NCBI GenBank assembly: GCA_000499405.2
Contig: HG738137.1
Location: 6,820,001-6,884,000 of the forward strand
Direction of reading: 5' to 3'
Length of the DNA: 64,000 nucleotides
From: Onchocerca volvulus
Lineage: Eukaryota > Nematoda > Chromadorea > Rhabditida > Onchocercidae
The position numbers and the translations under genes were made by a program. Under the pieces are notes generated by a model, which was given only the letters and a program-made list of their open reading frames with translations, had not been told where the DNA came from and did no database searches. Position 1 is the first letter of the stretch. Every line of letters starts with the position of its first letter. Positions 13,050 through 24,867 of this stretch are shown piece by piece.

Positions 13050-13248
13050 GTAAGAATAACCCAGTGATCAATTTATTGGGATATTTTTTACAATTGTGAT
13101 GCAAACGAAGAACCACTCTTCTGTCAACCAATAAAATTTCCCTCTTTGGGACTCCTTTCCTCACACAACTTAATAGAAACTTCTCGACACTAGTTACTTC
13201 ACTCTTTACAGTCTCGAATACCTCAGCCTGACATTTATAACAACAGGG

Positions 13249-13356
13249 ATGAAGTTTACATCTTGAAATTCAATCATATATATTTTGAAGCTTATATTAT
13301 GAAATTCATTCACACGTAGTATGAAGTTTACATCTTGGAATTGATTTATACTTAGA
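13249..13356. repeat. 36-bp tandem repeat, three copies
   Basis: Three adjacent units start at 13249, 13285 and 13321, each 36 bases. The units begin ATGAAGTTTACATCTTGAAA, TTGAAGCTTATATTATGAAA and ATGAAGTTTACATCTTGGAA. Copies 1 and 3 are closest; copy 2 is more diverged. The array lies in the putative intron between the small ORF at 12867 and UPRT. Confidence 0.7.
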
Positions 13357-13470
13357 TGTATATTTTACTGGTCAGAGTAAAGGTTATTGTTGTTTCAGCA
13401 ATATACTTGACAATAATGTCTTTTAAAATTTCTGAAAGTATAAGCGCTCTTTTTAATTGAATCCATTAAG

Positions 13471-13479
13471 AAATTTCAG
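13471..13479 (+). promoter_or_regulatory. Splice acceptor 21 nt before the UPRT ATG
   Basis: AAATTTCAG ends at 13479 and the UPRT start is at 13501. It can serve as a trans-splice acceptor or as the 3' end of an intron starting at 13050. In the second case the upstream ORF ends at 13494. Confidence 0.5.
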
Positions 13480-13500
13480 ACTTATAACCACTAACTCAAC

Positions 13501-15490
13501 ATGGGGGAAAGCTTTATTCATTACCATATGTCTAAGAATGCAGCGGCGGGCGATATTAATGGAAGGGAAGACGACAACTTTCTGAAAAATGTTTATTTAT
13601 TGGAACGTACCGATCAAATCATCGAATTGCAAACCATCATAATGGACAGGTTAATCGTGCTGGACCAATAAATGATCATTATTCCATTCCATTGATTTTT
13701 AAGATATTATGGAATAAGTAGCTTACTTAAAAGTTAAATCTAATTGTATGCATAATTCTTTTTTCACATAAGATTTTCGTACATGCGATCTGAATGCTTA
13801 GCGTTTACGTGAAGAAAACTTATGTAAAAGTTTTTAGGGAGACAAGTCATTCTGATTTCGTATTCTATGTTGATCGTTTGATTAGACTGGTAGTTGAAGA
13901 GGGTCTGAACCGACTGCCGTACACAAATGTTGAAATAGAAACTCCTGCACGAATGAAGTATAAAGGAATCGCTTTCTGTCGAGGAAATTGCGGTGTTTCA
14001 ATATGTCGGGGTGGTGAGGCAATGGAGCAAGCTTTGCGACAATGTTGCAGGTCACTTTATGAATGACCCATACTTATTCAAATTACTGCTATATTCTTGT
14101 CGGAAAAATTCGAACCCAGTTGAGTTTTTTAAATGAAACTAATTTAGTAATGAGGAAAAGCTCATATAAAATCATTGTTGTTTCAAATTTAAAGTCTTAC
14201 TCATTGTGCGTGTATCAGTATGACGAATTAAATGAGAACGCTTCAAGCAAACCTACCGAAAACATGGCAACTTACCCACGAGTCTGAGGGCTGAGAAAAT
14301 GATTCAGGTTCAGAAGGATTCTGAACGGCCATATTAAACAATGTATTAGTGCACGACAAAAACCAGTTGCAATAATATTTAAAAATCTGATGAAATGAAC
14401 CAACTTTTGCTATGTGATTTTTTTTTTTTTTATATGTGAGTTCAACAAAATAATTGGATTTTATACTTTCTAATAATCTTTTATGCATTTTTTATATTTT
14501 TCTTGACAATTTTCAAAGTGCAATGAAAAAATATTCATAGCACGAGAACGAAAATGTGCCAAGTCTATCTGTTCAAGTACAGTTTGGGTGTACCGATGAT
14601 TTTCATTAATATTTTTCCGTTATTATAGTAATTCGATGCAAGTTTTGCTACAGGTCAGTTCGGATTGGTAAAATGTTGGTAGGTGACGATACAAGATTAT
14701 TATATGCCCGATTGATGCCAGATATCAAGCATCGAAGAGTGCTACTTCTATATCCATTGCTTAGTAAGTTTTATAAGTATATTTTAATAATTTCAAATAT
14801 AGAAATAGCCGAACACTACCTTATTTATTCAAGACTGCATCGAAATATCTTCCGCACTTTGTGATTTTCTTAAAAACTTACATTCTAGATTGAGAAATCA
14901 GTGAAAATTTTTTTACAGAGTGAAATCTTATACATTTAAAATTAAGACTTTAGAATACTTTTTATGATTTAAATTCAAGTAAAAGTCTCCATTTTTATGC
15001 ATACACTTGATTTATTTGTTCCTAAAGTTTGAAACTTTTTATTAATTGTTTTCTCTTGTTTGCATGTTCTTCAACCGCTGGATTTCCAGGTACAGGTGCT
15101 ACAGTGATTAAGGCAGTATCAGTATTAGTGGAAAATGGTGTAACTGAGGAAAATATTTTGCTTTTAACTTTATTTGCAGCACCTGCCGGTAAGTTTGCCA
15201 AATTTTGAAGACACCGTTCATAATCATAAAATTCTTAAAACATTCAACTTCAGTTTCATTGGAAAAACTTTCAACTTTAATTTTATTTTTTTATGCAGTT
15301 GCCTCTCACATATGAAGGATTAAATTATTGAAAAAAAGTTGCTCTGAATAAGGAGTTATAAACAGCAAAACTTGAATTTGCAGGCATCAAGCAAGTTATG
15401 AGTCAATTTCCAAAGATATCTATACTTACAAGCGACATTAACCCACTGATACCGTTCTGGTTTACAACCAAATATTTTGGCACTGATTAA
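13501..15490 (+). CDS. UPRT: Uracil phosphoribosyltransferase-like protein (UPRT)
   Basis: Homologue of animal UPRT, the family that in microbes makes UMP from uracil and PRPP for pyrimidine salvage. Exons are 13501-13649, 13838-14050, 14654-14763, 15090-15188 and 15384-15490. All phases close, giving 225 residues. Recognisable blocks in order are DQIIELQTIIMDR, YVDRLIRLVVEEGLNRLPY, GNCGVSICRGGEAMEQALRQ, HRRVLLLYPLLSTGATVIKA and a C-terminal KYFGTD. Each matches the animal protein closely. As in the human protein, the PRPP loop reads YPLLSTGAT rather than the bacterial DPMLATGGS type, and the end lacks the bacterial uracil-binding GDAGDR-like sequence, so enzyme activity is doubtful. The first exon (residues 1-50) is short and was placed by the ELQTII block. 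An AATAAA lies near 15626. Convergent with the SH3BGR-like gene. Confidence 0.9.
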
Positions 15491-16446
15491 ACTCATTTTC
15501 AAAACTTCATCAACTTTAAGTTGTTCAAAATATTGTATAATCGCATGTCTTCTGTGTCTCTTCAAATTTAAAAGTTTTTATGCAGTCTTGTTTTGCACCC
15601 TTTTCAAAGTTCTTCATTGATCAAGAATAAAATTTAACTGGAGATCATAAATATTATTTCTGAGTCGTTTTCTTTTTTTTTTTTTTCTTATTTACAGTAG
15701 ATTCACGCTTAATCCATATTAGGAGTTGAACAAAAGCCGAACAGTGCAGCGAACTTTTGACAGTTCCTCACTTCGCATACATTGCCATAGTTTTGTTGGT
15801 AGTCTTGTTAGACATTTAAAACACGATAAATCTTTTGTTCAAAATAAATAAAACAATGAAAGGACTACATAAATATTATAATGAAGACAAAAAGATAAGT
15901 GTTATATATTAGTTTTGCAAAATCTTTTAATCTATTCTTTTTTAGAAATATTCCTTTAGACAAAGCATATTTTTTAATGGAAGTGTTGAGGAAAGATGGA
16001 GGGAGGAAGAGGAGAGAGTTTTCCGGATTTAGTTACAAACAGTGTATGATATCTTTGAAAAAATGAGGAGGTAAATTGAAAGATCATGTCACTTAAGTTG
16101 ACCATTTCGAAAAGGGGATATTTGATCTTTTGTCAAAAGAACAGCAGCGCTGGAAAGTACTAAAATTTGTTACTTGAGATTTCCAATGTGTTTACTTTTG
16201 GTTAGGATCAAAAGATCAAAGAGATGAAGAGATCAAAACAATCGTAGCATGCTGTCTCCTAACTGAAAGGCTTGTAAAAGTCAAAATCCATAATCTGACA
16301 TGGATAAACTACTTCCTTACCATCATCCTACTATTCGGTAAATTTAAGTGTAATCTTGGAATTCTAGTTCAGGAAACAATGCAAAATAACAAATATACAA
16401 GAGGAATTTCAGAAAGACATCTAAGTTTATCATATAATGAACATTA
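15491..16446. other. Convergent intergenic spacer
   Basis: The 3' ends of UPRT (+) and the SH3BGR-like gene (-) face each other here. I see a poly(A)-type signal near 15626 for the plus gene, poly(T) at 15670-15687, and no credible ORF. Confidence 0.5.
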
Positions 16447-19400
16447 TCATTCAATCTCATCTTCATCCTCGAAATCCTCATCTTCTAATTCGATTTCTTC
16501 ATCTTCCAATTCTACTTCACTTCCATCCTCATGCTCTTCCTCATTCCTTTCTCTTCCTTCTTCACTTTTCACTCTATCTTCTTTTTCCTCTTTCTCCTCC
16601 TTATCTTCAATATCACTGTTTATTATCTCATTATCTTCTGAACCTTTTTCATAATCATTTTCTTTATTTGAACTACCTAAACCACTTGATACATCCCTAT
16701 TATCATCCTCTATTTGTTCATCAACCAGTTCCTCCTCATCTCCTTCCTGTTCATCCTCTCCCTCTTCATCATAATCCTCGGATATTTCACCTTCACTTGT
16801 ACCTTCTTCTTCATCTTCCTCATCTTCCTCTTCATCATCGTCCTCATCTTCCTGAAATTATTTATTTATTTTTTTTTTCTTTTCTTTTTTTTTTTTGCGA
16901 AAAATATAAATTAGAAACATTGAAGCGAACTGATAGCACCAGAAGCACAAATAGATCCCTTTATTGAATGATAAAGTGTTGTGCAATAGAAAAATAGCGG
17001 TGTCTCATTTAAACAGCGAAAAAATAAAATTTATTTTGTTTAAATGAAGAAAAATTTTTATCCTTATCTGAATTGAAATATACTAAAAAACTGTACTTAA
17101 TTCAACTTATTGCAGTCATAAAATACTTCTCTATTTGATTGGAAATTTCGGGCAACCTATTCCTTGATATTTTCAGTTCGATGATTTTTGCTACCACTAA
17201 TCTATCACTCAGTCTAATAATCACAGTTCAACTTCTTTAGTAATAACACTTATTGTCTGGCAATTTCATGTCATCGGCCAATAATTCAATGTCAGTACTT
17301 ACTGAAATGAATGCACTGAATATTTGCAACAACTATTCATAGGACCAAAAAGCTCAAATTTCAAAGAATTACTCAAAAATTTGAATAATAAACAATACTG
17401 CCATGAAGCATTTAGCATAGAAGATCTACTAATTGATATAAGCGAAAGTTCTGGCAGCCATACTTTGAATTTTAGGATATTTTGACACAATAAAAGATCA
17501 CTTCTACAGGATTTCATGCTTAAAATAAAAAAGTTCTAATTTGCTTCAAAGTTTCTTATATATTCCTGTATGCTGCGGAATACTCATGGAAAACAAATAT
17601 TGCTGGCGTGAGGTGCAGAGGACAAGCACAAGATGAAAGCGTTCATACTTACCTCACAAATGATTCATTTTTTTTGCTAAAAAGAATATTTCACAATTTT
17701 TAACTTTGTGACTATTTGATAATATACAGGTAATTTCATCAACATTCATGTATGCATACTTACTTTACGGTTAATTTATTAATATATATTATTTTTAAAG
17801 TGAAAGTAACTGTTGAAATTGGAGTCTTTTTGTCTTTTTTACCTTTTTTCTACTCTTCATCTTACTGTTTCTGCAAAATATAAAAATAATCAATTGATGG
17901 AACGTATTAAACACAATAAATACGTTGCAGATTTTTTTAGAATTTCTTTCCTTTTTTTTTTTTTTTGGTTTTTTACTGTTACCTTCTTCATTTTAGCTTG
18001 ATAAAATTATAACAAGAGAAGTATAAAGATAAGAATGATACCTTTCTACCTCACTAGCGTTTTTTACATCAAAATTTCGAAAATTAATAAAACAAAATTC
18101 TGGGTATTCATAGGTGAACTTACCGCTGACGAAGGTATTAAACGAAGAAATTCTGGTAATTGATTCTCTTCTACTGCTTCCTCAAAATCCATATAATTCT
18201 GCAAGTCTTAATAATTGAATAAGAAAAAATGAATTCTTTTAACAAAAAATATCGTTTGCCGAGTTGTTTCTTTGACAGAGTTCATGATTTTTAATAGGGT
18301 CATATTGTGCTGATCATTAAGGTATTGTTCATATAACGTCTTACTTATCTTATCCTTATAACTGTTTTCTCAATAAGTCTGTTTTTTGCTTTTAATAAAA
18401 ATAATATTACTTCATAATTCTTAATTTATATTTACAGATTTGCTAGTTTTTTAATCTAAATTCTTTAAATTAATACTTACTCCCAAATATTCGTCATCAA
18501 TAAAAAACTGAGGCGGTAATGGAACTCCTTCACATCGTTCATTCAGAGCTTTTTCCCGCATGAAGTCTCGATGTTGTTCGTTACCTCGTAATGTTATATC
18601 AATCGCTTTAAATGGAACACCTAATCCATCAAGTACCATTAAAACTTTCTGCACCTGTTTACGCACCTGAAATTTTGTTGTAACATAGAATTTAAGGATA
18701 TTGATCTGAATAGAGTAGTCATCACTTTAAATCTCATTGCAACCTATGATTTATCATTGCTAGTAATGAATTTAGTTATTATTTTCATCATTTAAGCTAT
18801 AAAAACAAATCCATTGATTAAATCCATTAAAATTATTCTTACTAATGAATTATTGGATTCAAAAAAGTGGAAGGATCCATCAAACATTTGAATCTAAGCA
18901 GCTTGTAATACGAAACAAATTAGTCTACTTCCCAATATGATTCGTCTCATCCACTTTGTATTTACAAACTTTTAAAGAATGGAAATAATTCTTTCATATG
19001 AATTCATTTCTTTTATCTAATCTCCATTTCAAAATTTGATTAAGAATCGCTTAATTAAGCTATCAATTATTATTGTAGTAATTTTTCGCACAAATAGGAA
19101 TTTTATCCTCTTTAATTTCTTCTTTTATTTGGGTGTATTCGTGTCTTTTGCAAAATCATATTTAAATTTACTACTGCAATCTTCATCATCTACTGTTTCA
19201 CCACTTCAACCCACGTTAGCATGGTCACAGTCTTCTGTAATGTAATCCAATGTTTCATAAAGGTTCTTTGATTGGAACATACTCTTACATCGGAGGCATC
19301 TACTTATGTCTAGAAACTTTTATATTTCTCATCATTCTATCGCTACTTTTTGCGAAAATTCGGGAATGGACGAAATTTCTTCATATTTGTAATTATGACA

Positions 19401-22400
19401 ATATTTAAGAACACGAACTTATGACACATAATGTTCATATTGATACTGACTTTGTTTTAGAAGGATGAAAGAATTAAATTTAGGACAGCAATGATATGCC
19501 CTGTGGTATGGTTATGTGATATGTTTCTTTACTGAGAGAGCTATTTCAATGATTTCATATCGTTATCGTTCTTTCAATTAACATTTTCCAGAAATATTTA
19601 AAAAATTTGTCAATTTATGGTAAGCTTTCCACTCAAAGATTGAAAGGAACTGTGTTCTCCTTGCTATACAAAAAATAGAATGGAAGAATAAATCCTACAA
19701 AGTTTAGATAATTGCTAAGCACCTTAATAAACAAAAGTGCAGATGGAAAAGACGAAGTAGAAATTTTAACCGTAAAGATTTTGTCATGATTCATCTAAAG
19801 TAAATAAATGAAAAAAAAATTTATTTTAAATCTGAAATAATAATATAAAAAACAGTCTTTTAGTGGGAGTACTAAAGATATGCGCAATATTCTCTTTTCA
19901 ATTTTATTAATAATAAAATGCATTTTGAACAGATTTGTAAAACTGCAAAAGATGGACAAATTTTAAATGAAAATACATTATACAATGTAGTATCAATAAA
20001 TTTATATTTTCCTTCTCATATATTAGGGCAGCGAATCAAATTTAATGATAATAAAATTTCATGCTAAATTTGATTCGAAAGTTCGATCACTCAAGTGCTC
20101 TAATGGCATTCGTATCGTTAGTATTCCCACCAACATATGGAAACTCATAAATTAATCATACTCAGTAAGATTTATCATCATTTTCAGATAGCCATATTAT
20201 CCATAACTTGTTTGAATCCTAAAATTTTGAGTTTTTGAAGAAATTCTTTTCAAAATCAAAACTGAACTTCTAATTAGTAAATAATTAAAAATTACTACCC
20301 AAGTCACGAACTTTCCACCAGTTTTTAACTATGATCAAGTTCATTTTAAATTCTTTCATTCCCAAATTCAAAAAATTTCCCAAAAATTTCATTCTTTCAG
20401 CTGATCACTTTATATTTTACCATAAAATATGCATCGTTGATGCATAATACAGTAATTTCACTGTGAAATAGAACAAAAATTAGAACATCTTCCTCTAATT
20501 AAAACATCAACCTCTTTTAGTAAATCTACTTCAACAACGCTCAATCTAATTTGATTGAAACATTTGGAACGATTCAAGTTAAAAGAAGCAAATTTTAATA
20601 ATAAATTCCAGTTCAAGTCCAAATCTGCAGGACCCATTCTCATTCGCATCGATCATTTCGCACCAACAGTTTTCATTGTGCATAAATTTTTCCTTATTTG
20701 ATAATTTTATCTTTTCCAAAAAATAACTATCATGATTTCAAGTTTTTAGCATATGTGATTCTGTGTTCTATATCTTTTGCCGACCAGCAAATTCAATTTT
20801 TCATGAGGAACATTTGAATCAAAATACACTGTAATATCAGAAGAAAGCAGATGAAAACTTGAAATATTCCAATTTTTTATTTTCAGAACTAATTGTAGAA
20901 GTTTTCGTTACCAAAAATATTTTGAATGGTTCTTTTATATGAAATGCCCAAAATGGTCCTTTAAATTTCATTTCATTATTTAAAAATAATGATTTTTTTT
21001 TGTTTTGCTAATTGAAATAGAGTTACAGATAGAATTAAGGTTTTAATAAATAGCATGGAATCAAAATTCTCTTTCAAATTTTAACTTCTTTAAAGGTATA
21101 TATGACAAAAAGAATATCTGGAGGTTGATCTTCAATATTTTAGGATGGTTCTATCGATTATGATGATTCATACGATGAAATCTTTGCTAATTTTCAATGA
21201 ATCAAATATTCTTGTACTTAATTTTTTGATTGAAAAGAAAATATTGATTAATTTCACGATCCTATTTTGATCAAAAAATTTTCATAAAAAAAAGTTTTAA
21301 TCATAATGATGTTTGGATAAAATTTATAGTACTTGGAAAAGAAAATGCGAAAGCTTAGCAATGATCAATTGAAATGAAAGCAGAGGGAAGGCGAAAAAAA
21401 GAATCGGAATTATGAGAGATTAAGAGAGAAATGCAATTCCCTGAAGGAAATGCTTGCTTGTTTATTCGATCAGTGTTACTTTTCATTTGGCAACATTAAA
21501 TGAGTTTGTAAAAAATGAAAAATTACAAATCGATAAAATGTGATGATAGTGTGCAGAGGAGAAGGCAGATGAGGAGGACATGGCGACAGAAAAATGGAAA
21601 CTTTGGCACTCTCTACCAGAAACATAAATATTAAAGGCAATGCTACTTAAATTTTTTACATAAAAATTTCAATAATTAACAAAGTTAGTATGAGACTTAA
21701 ACAGGTCATATTATGTGATTTAATATGCAACATTTACAAATTAATTTTCTGTCCAAGCTTGAAAAATTCATCGGAAGTTCACACATGAAACGTGAAATAA
21801 AAAGATTGTCTTAAAAAATTTGACAAATTTGAATAAAAAAATGATGTGATTTAAATTCTGGAGAAATGAAGAGATGGATGAAGAAAGATATTTTAATTAT
21901 TAAATAATGAAACGACCAATACTTAAATTGAATATCAGTATCTCGAGAATTCATTCACTAACTTAAGATTCAGTTTTAACTTTCTCAATTGTAAATTTAA
22001 GCTCTTAAGAGATTCTTCATAGTGATTTGCTTTATTCATATATGATTTTTTTTTTTATTGATAAGATTCTCAATATTGTGTCTTCTCCAAATTGTTCTTA
22101 TCTTTTCCTTTTTTTTTAAAAATTCTCAGTTAAAAATATATCAGTAGGAAATACGGTATTAGTTATCTATTACAAAAGATGCCCCGCCGTTTAACAGACT
22201 GCTTTTAAATAGGTCATTTTGAGAAAATAGAAAATTCCATTCTGTTAAATTAATCTCTGAAGATTTAGAACTACCAAATCTTATCAAAATCTTAGCTATG
22301 ATTAACTACTTATGATTAACTATTAACTATGATTAACTAGAGTTGAGTTGATTGGAATACGAGAAATGAACCATTGCCTTGAAATCTTGTTTGTTGAAGA

Positions 22401-22855
22401 TTTGTCTGCATGAGCAGCATTAAATTGTAGGGAAAACATTCATAATTTTGTTATGTCAAATTAATTATAACAACAATTTAATTTTAAAATTATGATTATT
22501 TTTGTTCTAAATTTTGTTTTTGTTCAGTACTAGCTTTTAGCCTTATTTATAGCTGATAGCAATATTTTAAAACTGGCCAGAACAAGTTAAAAAAAAATAT
22601 ATATATTGCCAAGTATTACATTAAACACAATCTTCGGTAATGATGTGCAATTCAAAGTACGCTATAGTGAGACTATTTAATAGTATTATCAAACAAAGTT
22701 AAAAGTATAGTTAATGAATTTCAGGTTATTAGACGTATTTGAGGAAGGTTTATCAGTTGTGATAAGCAAAAAATAACCTATCAATTGTGATAGGGAAAAA
22801 AGAAGCATACCTCGGTATTGGCTGTGATCGAAGCAATGTAAACGTTAAGCGTCAT
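16447..22855 (-). CDS. SH3BGR-like: SH3-binding glutamate-rich (SH3BGR-like) thioredoxin-fold protein
   Basis: A small thioredoxin/glutaredoxin-fold protein with a long acidic tail. Exons are 22855-22811, 18666-18481, 18198-18124 and 16851-16447. All phases are 0 and give 236 residues. The first exon encodes MTLNVYIASITANTE, matching the beta-1 strand of SH3BGRL. The second gives VRKQVQKVLMVLDGLGVPF and the hallmark PLPPQFF (SH3-binding motif), then DDEYLG. The third gives YMDFEEAVEENQLPEFL. The last exon is about 134 residues, over half of them Glu or Asp. There is no CxxC redox motif, as in the family. Intron 1 is 4.1 kb, far longer than others in the window. The frame is open upstream to an ATG at 23056, so an N-terminal extension of 67 residues is possible, but the family start favours 22855. 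Confidence 0.88.
18667..22810 (-). other. 4.1-kb first intron of the SH3BGR-like gene
   Basis: Bounded by GTATGC at 22810 and TTTCAG before 18666. It is AT-rich with poly(T) runs (22048-22057) and short tandem runs of TATGATTAACTA at 22296-22340. I see no nested gene on either strand; all open frames are short and composition-driven. First introns of this size often hold enhancers, but nothing here identifies one. Confidence 0.5.
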
Positions 22856-24867
22856 ACTGAAATCATCGACAATATTGAGGTTCTTGTCCAGCTGGATACG
22901 ATGATAGATGGATGGATGGATCGCTGCAAAAACTTCTTCTTCCAACCAACCAATCCTGTCTTCTTTTCTCCCTGGAAATAACAGTTTTGCTTGTCCAGAA
23001 GCTGAATGAGAGTGTATAGCTGTTATCATTTCTTCCGAAGTTCTCCTTCTCTTCAAAGCTCATCGAGACAAACAGACGAACTTACTCATTATCACAGATG
23101 AGCATTCACGAACAAACACAGACAGACACACACAAATCCACGAATGTCGGAACAGACAAATTATCGATAAAATGCGAAGAAATGCGACACAGACTGAATG
23201 AATCGCTATAAGGAAGTTGAAAAAGTAGAAAGTTTGAGTGGCTGTTTCATTTGTGCGACAAAACGCAAAACAAGCAACACTGCCATTATCCCATCGCACA
23301 CACATTCAGTTCAACTGCAATTACAAACTTCTTCTGTTCTCCTGCCCACAATGTATGTATGTATGTGGATGTACATGTGTATGTGTATGTACACATCTAT
23401 CTGCATGTATGTATTTCAAATGTCATATCATGTTTCATTCGTTATGCAATATCGTAGCCCCAGCACGTCAGCAGATTCGAAGTTTTTGAAGATCCAAATT
23501 GCTAGAAGAATGATGTGTATGCACCATGTTGAATAACTCTGTGCAAATTTGATATCACTGAATTGGTATTGGACAAGTCTTCCTTGGCCATCTTTTCTAC
23601 TAAGCCAACATTCGCTCTACGATAGGCTCATAATTTGCTTTGTCTTTCTCACATCGATTTCGTTTTTTCTTTTTTACCAACCGCGTCTTTTTCTATCCAT
23701 TCTCTTTTCTCTCAAATTTTCCTTCACTAGTTTAACATCAACATTCTGATGAATCTCTTTATTTTGTTTAGAAAAAATTGGCTCATATAATTCAAAACGT
23801 CCAAAAGAGATCATCAAGCTTTAAATAGTGGCCACCAAATTTTGCACCATCATATACTGTTCCACCGTGTCATACTCGCAGCGTTATCTTTATGACGAAT
23901 ATCACTACCATTAAAACATTTGTTGTAACAGAATTTCTCGCCACTGAATTTCTGCTCAGATCATTTTGCTTGAGTACAACTCATCCAACAAAAATCACTT
24001 TATGTCTGAGCCAAGGAATATGATTTCCAATTAACTCAGAAGACAAGTTTAAAAATATTCTCTTGTAAATAGAATCTGGATTTGCCTCATCATACAAATT
24101 ATGTTTCCCTATTACGGAAATTATATTTTAAAATTAACTAATCTCAATTTGGATCAATTTTTTGCAATTTTTACTTTGAAATTTTTAATTCAATTACGTA
24201 CATTCATAAGATAATCATTTTTGAAATATATGACGAAAAACGTTGCGCGAACTTTTTTTTTATCAATAATTTCGAAATATTTCTAGTAATATTCGCCAAG
24301 AGATAACCAATTCTTGAATCTCTCATTTTCTTATTTTCATGAGTAATAACCATTATCAATGATCATATTAAAAATCACCAATTATCAGTGAATAGGATAA
24401 CAATAATATCTATAAATAAACATTTGCAAAACTAATCGTACAAAATATAGTTTTAAAAATGAGAAGCCCAATAACTGTTGCTGATTTTAGTAAATCGTAC
24501 AAACTAAAAATATGTAATAATAATATATAATAATAATCACAGTAAAACATCTTGTATATTTTTTATTTTCGATTCTTATATAAAGAGAATGCAGAAGTTG
24601 CCTTGCTTTTAATTATTTATATACGACATATAAGTAAATCCATCAAATGGGATATATATTAATCATCCTATTAATAAGCTTACTCTCCTAACTGATATGG
24701 ATACTGAAATGAAAATAAAGGCTGTACATTGCATCAACTATCATTCATTTTCTTTTTCAACTGCTGTTTAACTACACTTGTTATTTCCCTGTATTCATAA
24801 TTACTCCGACATCTGGAAATTCAAAATGAAAAACAACGTAAATGTCATGAATGTACGATGTCCCGAA
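22856..24867. other. Spacer between SH3BGR-like and mrpl-38 genes
   Basis: Holds the promoter and 5' untranslated region of the SH3BGR-like gene (minus strand), with an in-frame upstream ATG at 23056. There are short microsatellites: GATG repeats at 22906-22921 and TGTA/TGTG runs at 23349-23395. The remainder to 24867 is AT-rich and includes the 3' flank of mrpl-38. No further gene seen. Confidence 0.5.
23349..23395. repeat. TGTA/TGTG microsatellite
   Basis: An imperfect run of ATGT and GTGT tetramers (ATGTATGTATGTATGTGG then ATGTGTATGTGTATGT). It causes overlapping open frames on the plus strand that I regard as non-coding. Confidence 0.6.

Noticed and set aside
16379..16967. Plus-strand Ser- and Leu/His-rich ORFs (up to 176 codons)
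   Set aside because: They are antisense shadows of the acidic GAA/GAT-rich last exon of the SH3BGR-like gene. Low complexity, no splice logic.
23198..23536. Plus-strand Cys/Val/Met-rich ORFs of 68-112 codons
   Set aside because: Produced by the TGTA/TGTG microsatellite in three overlapping frames; no domain or splice context.
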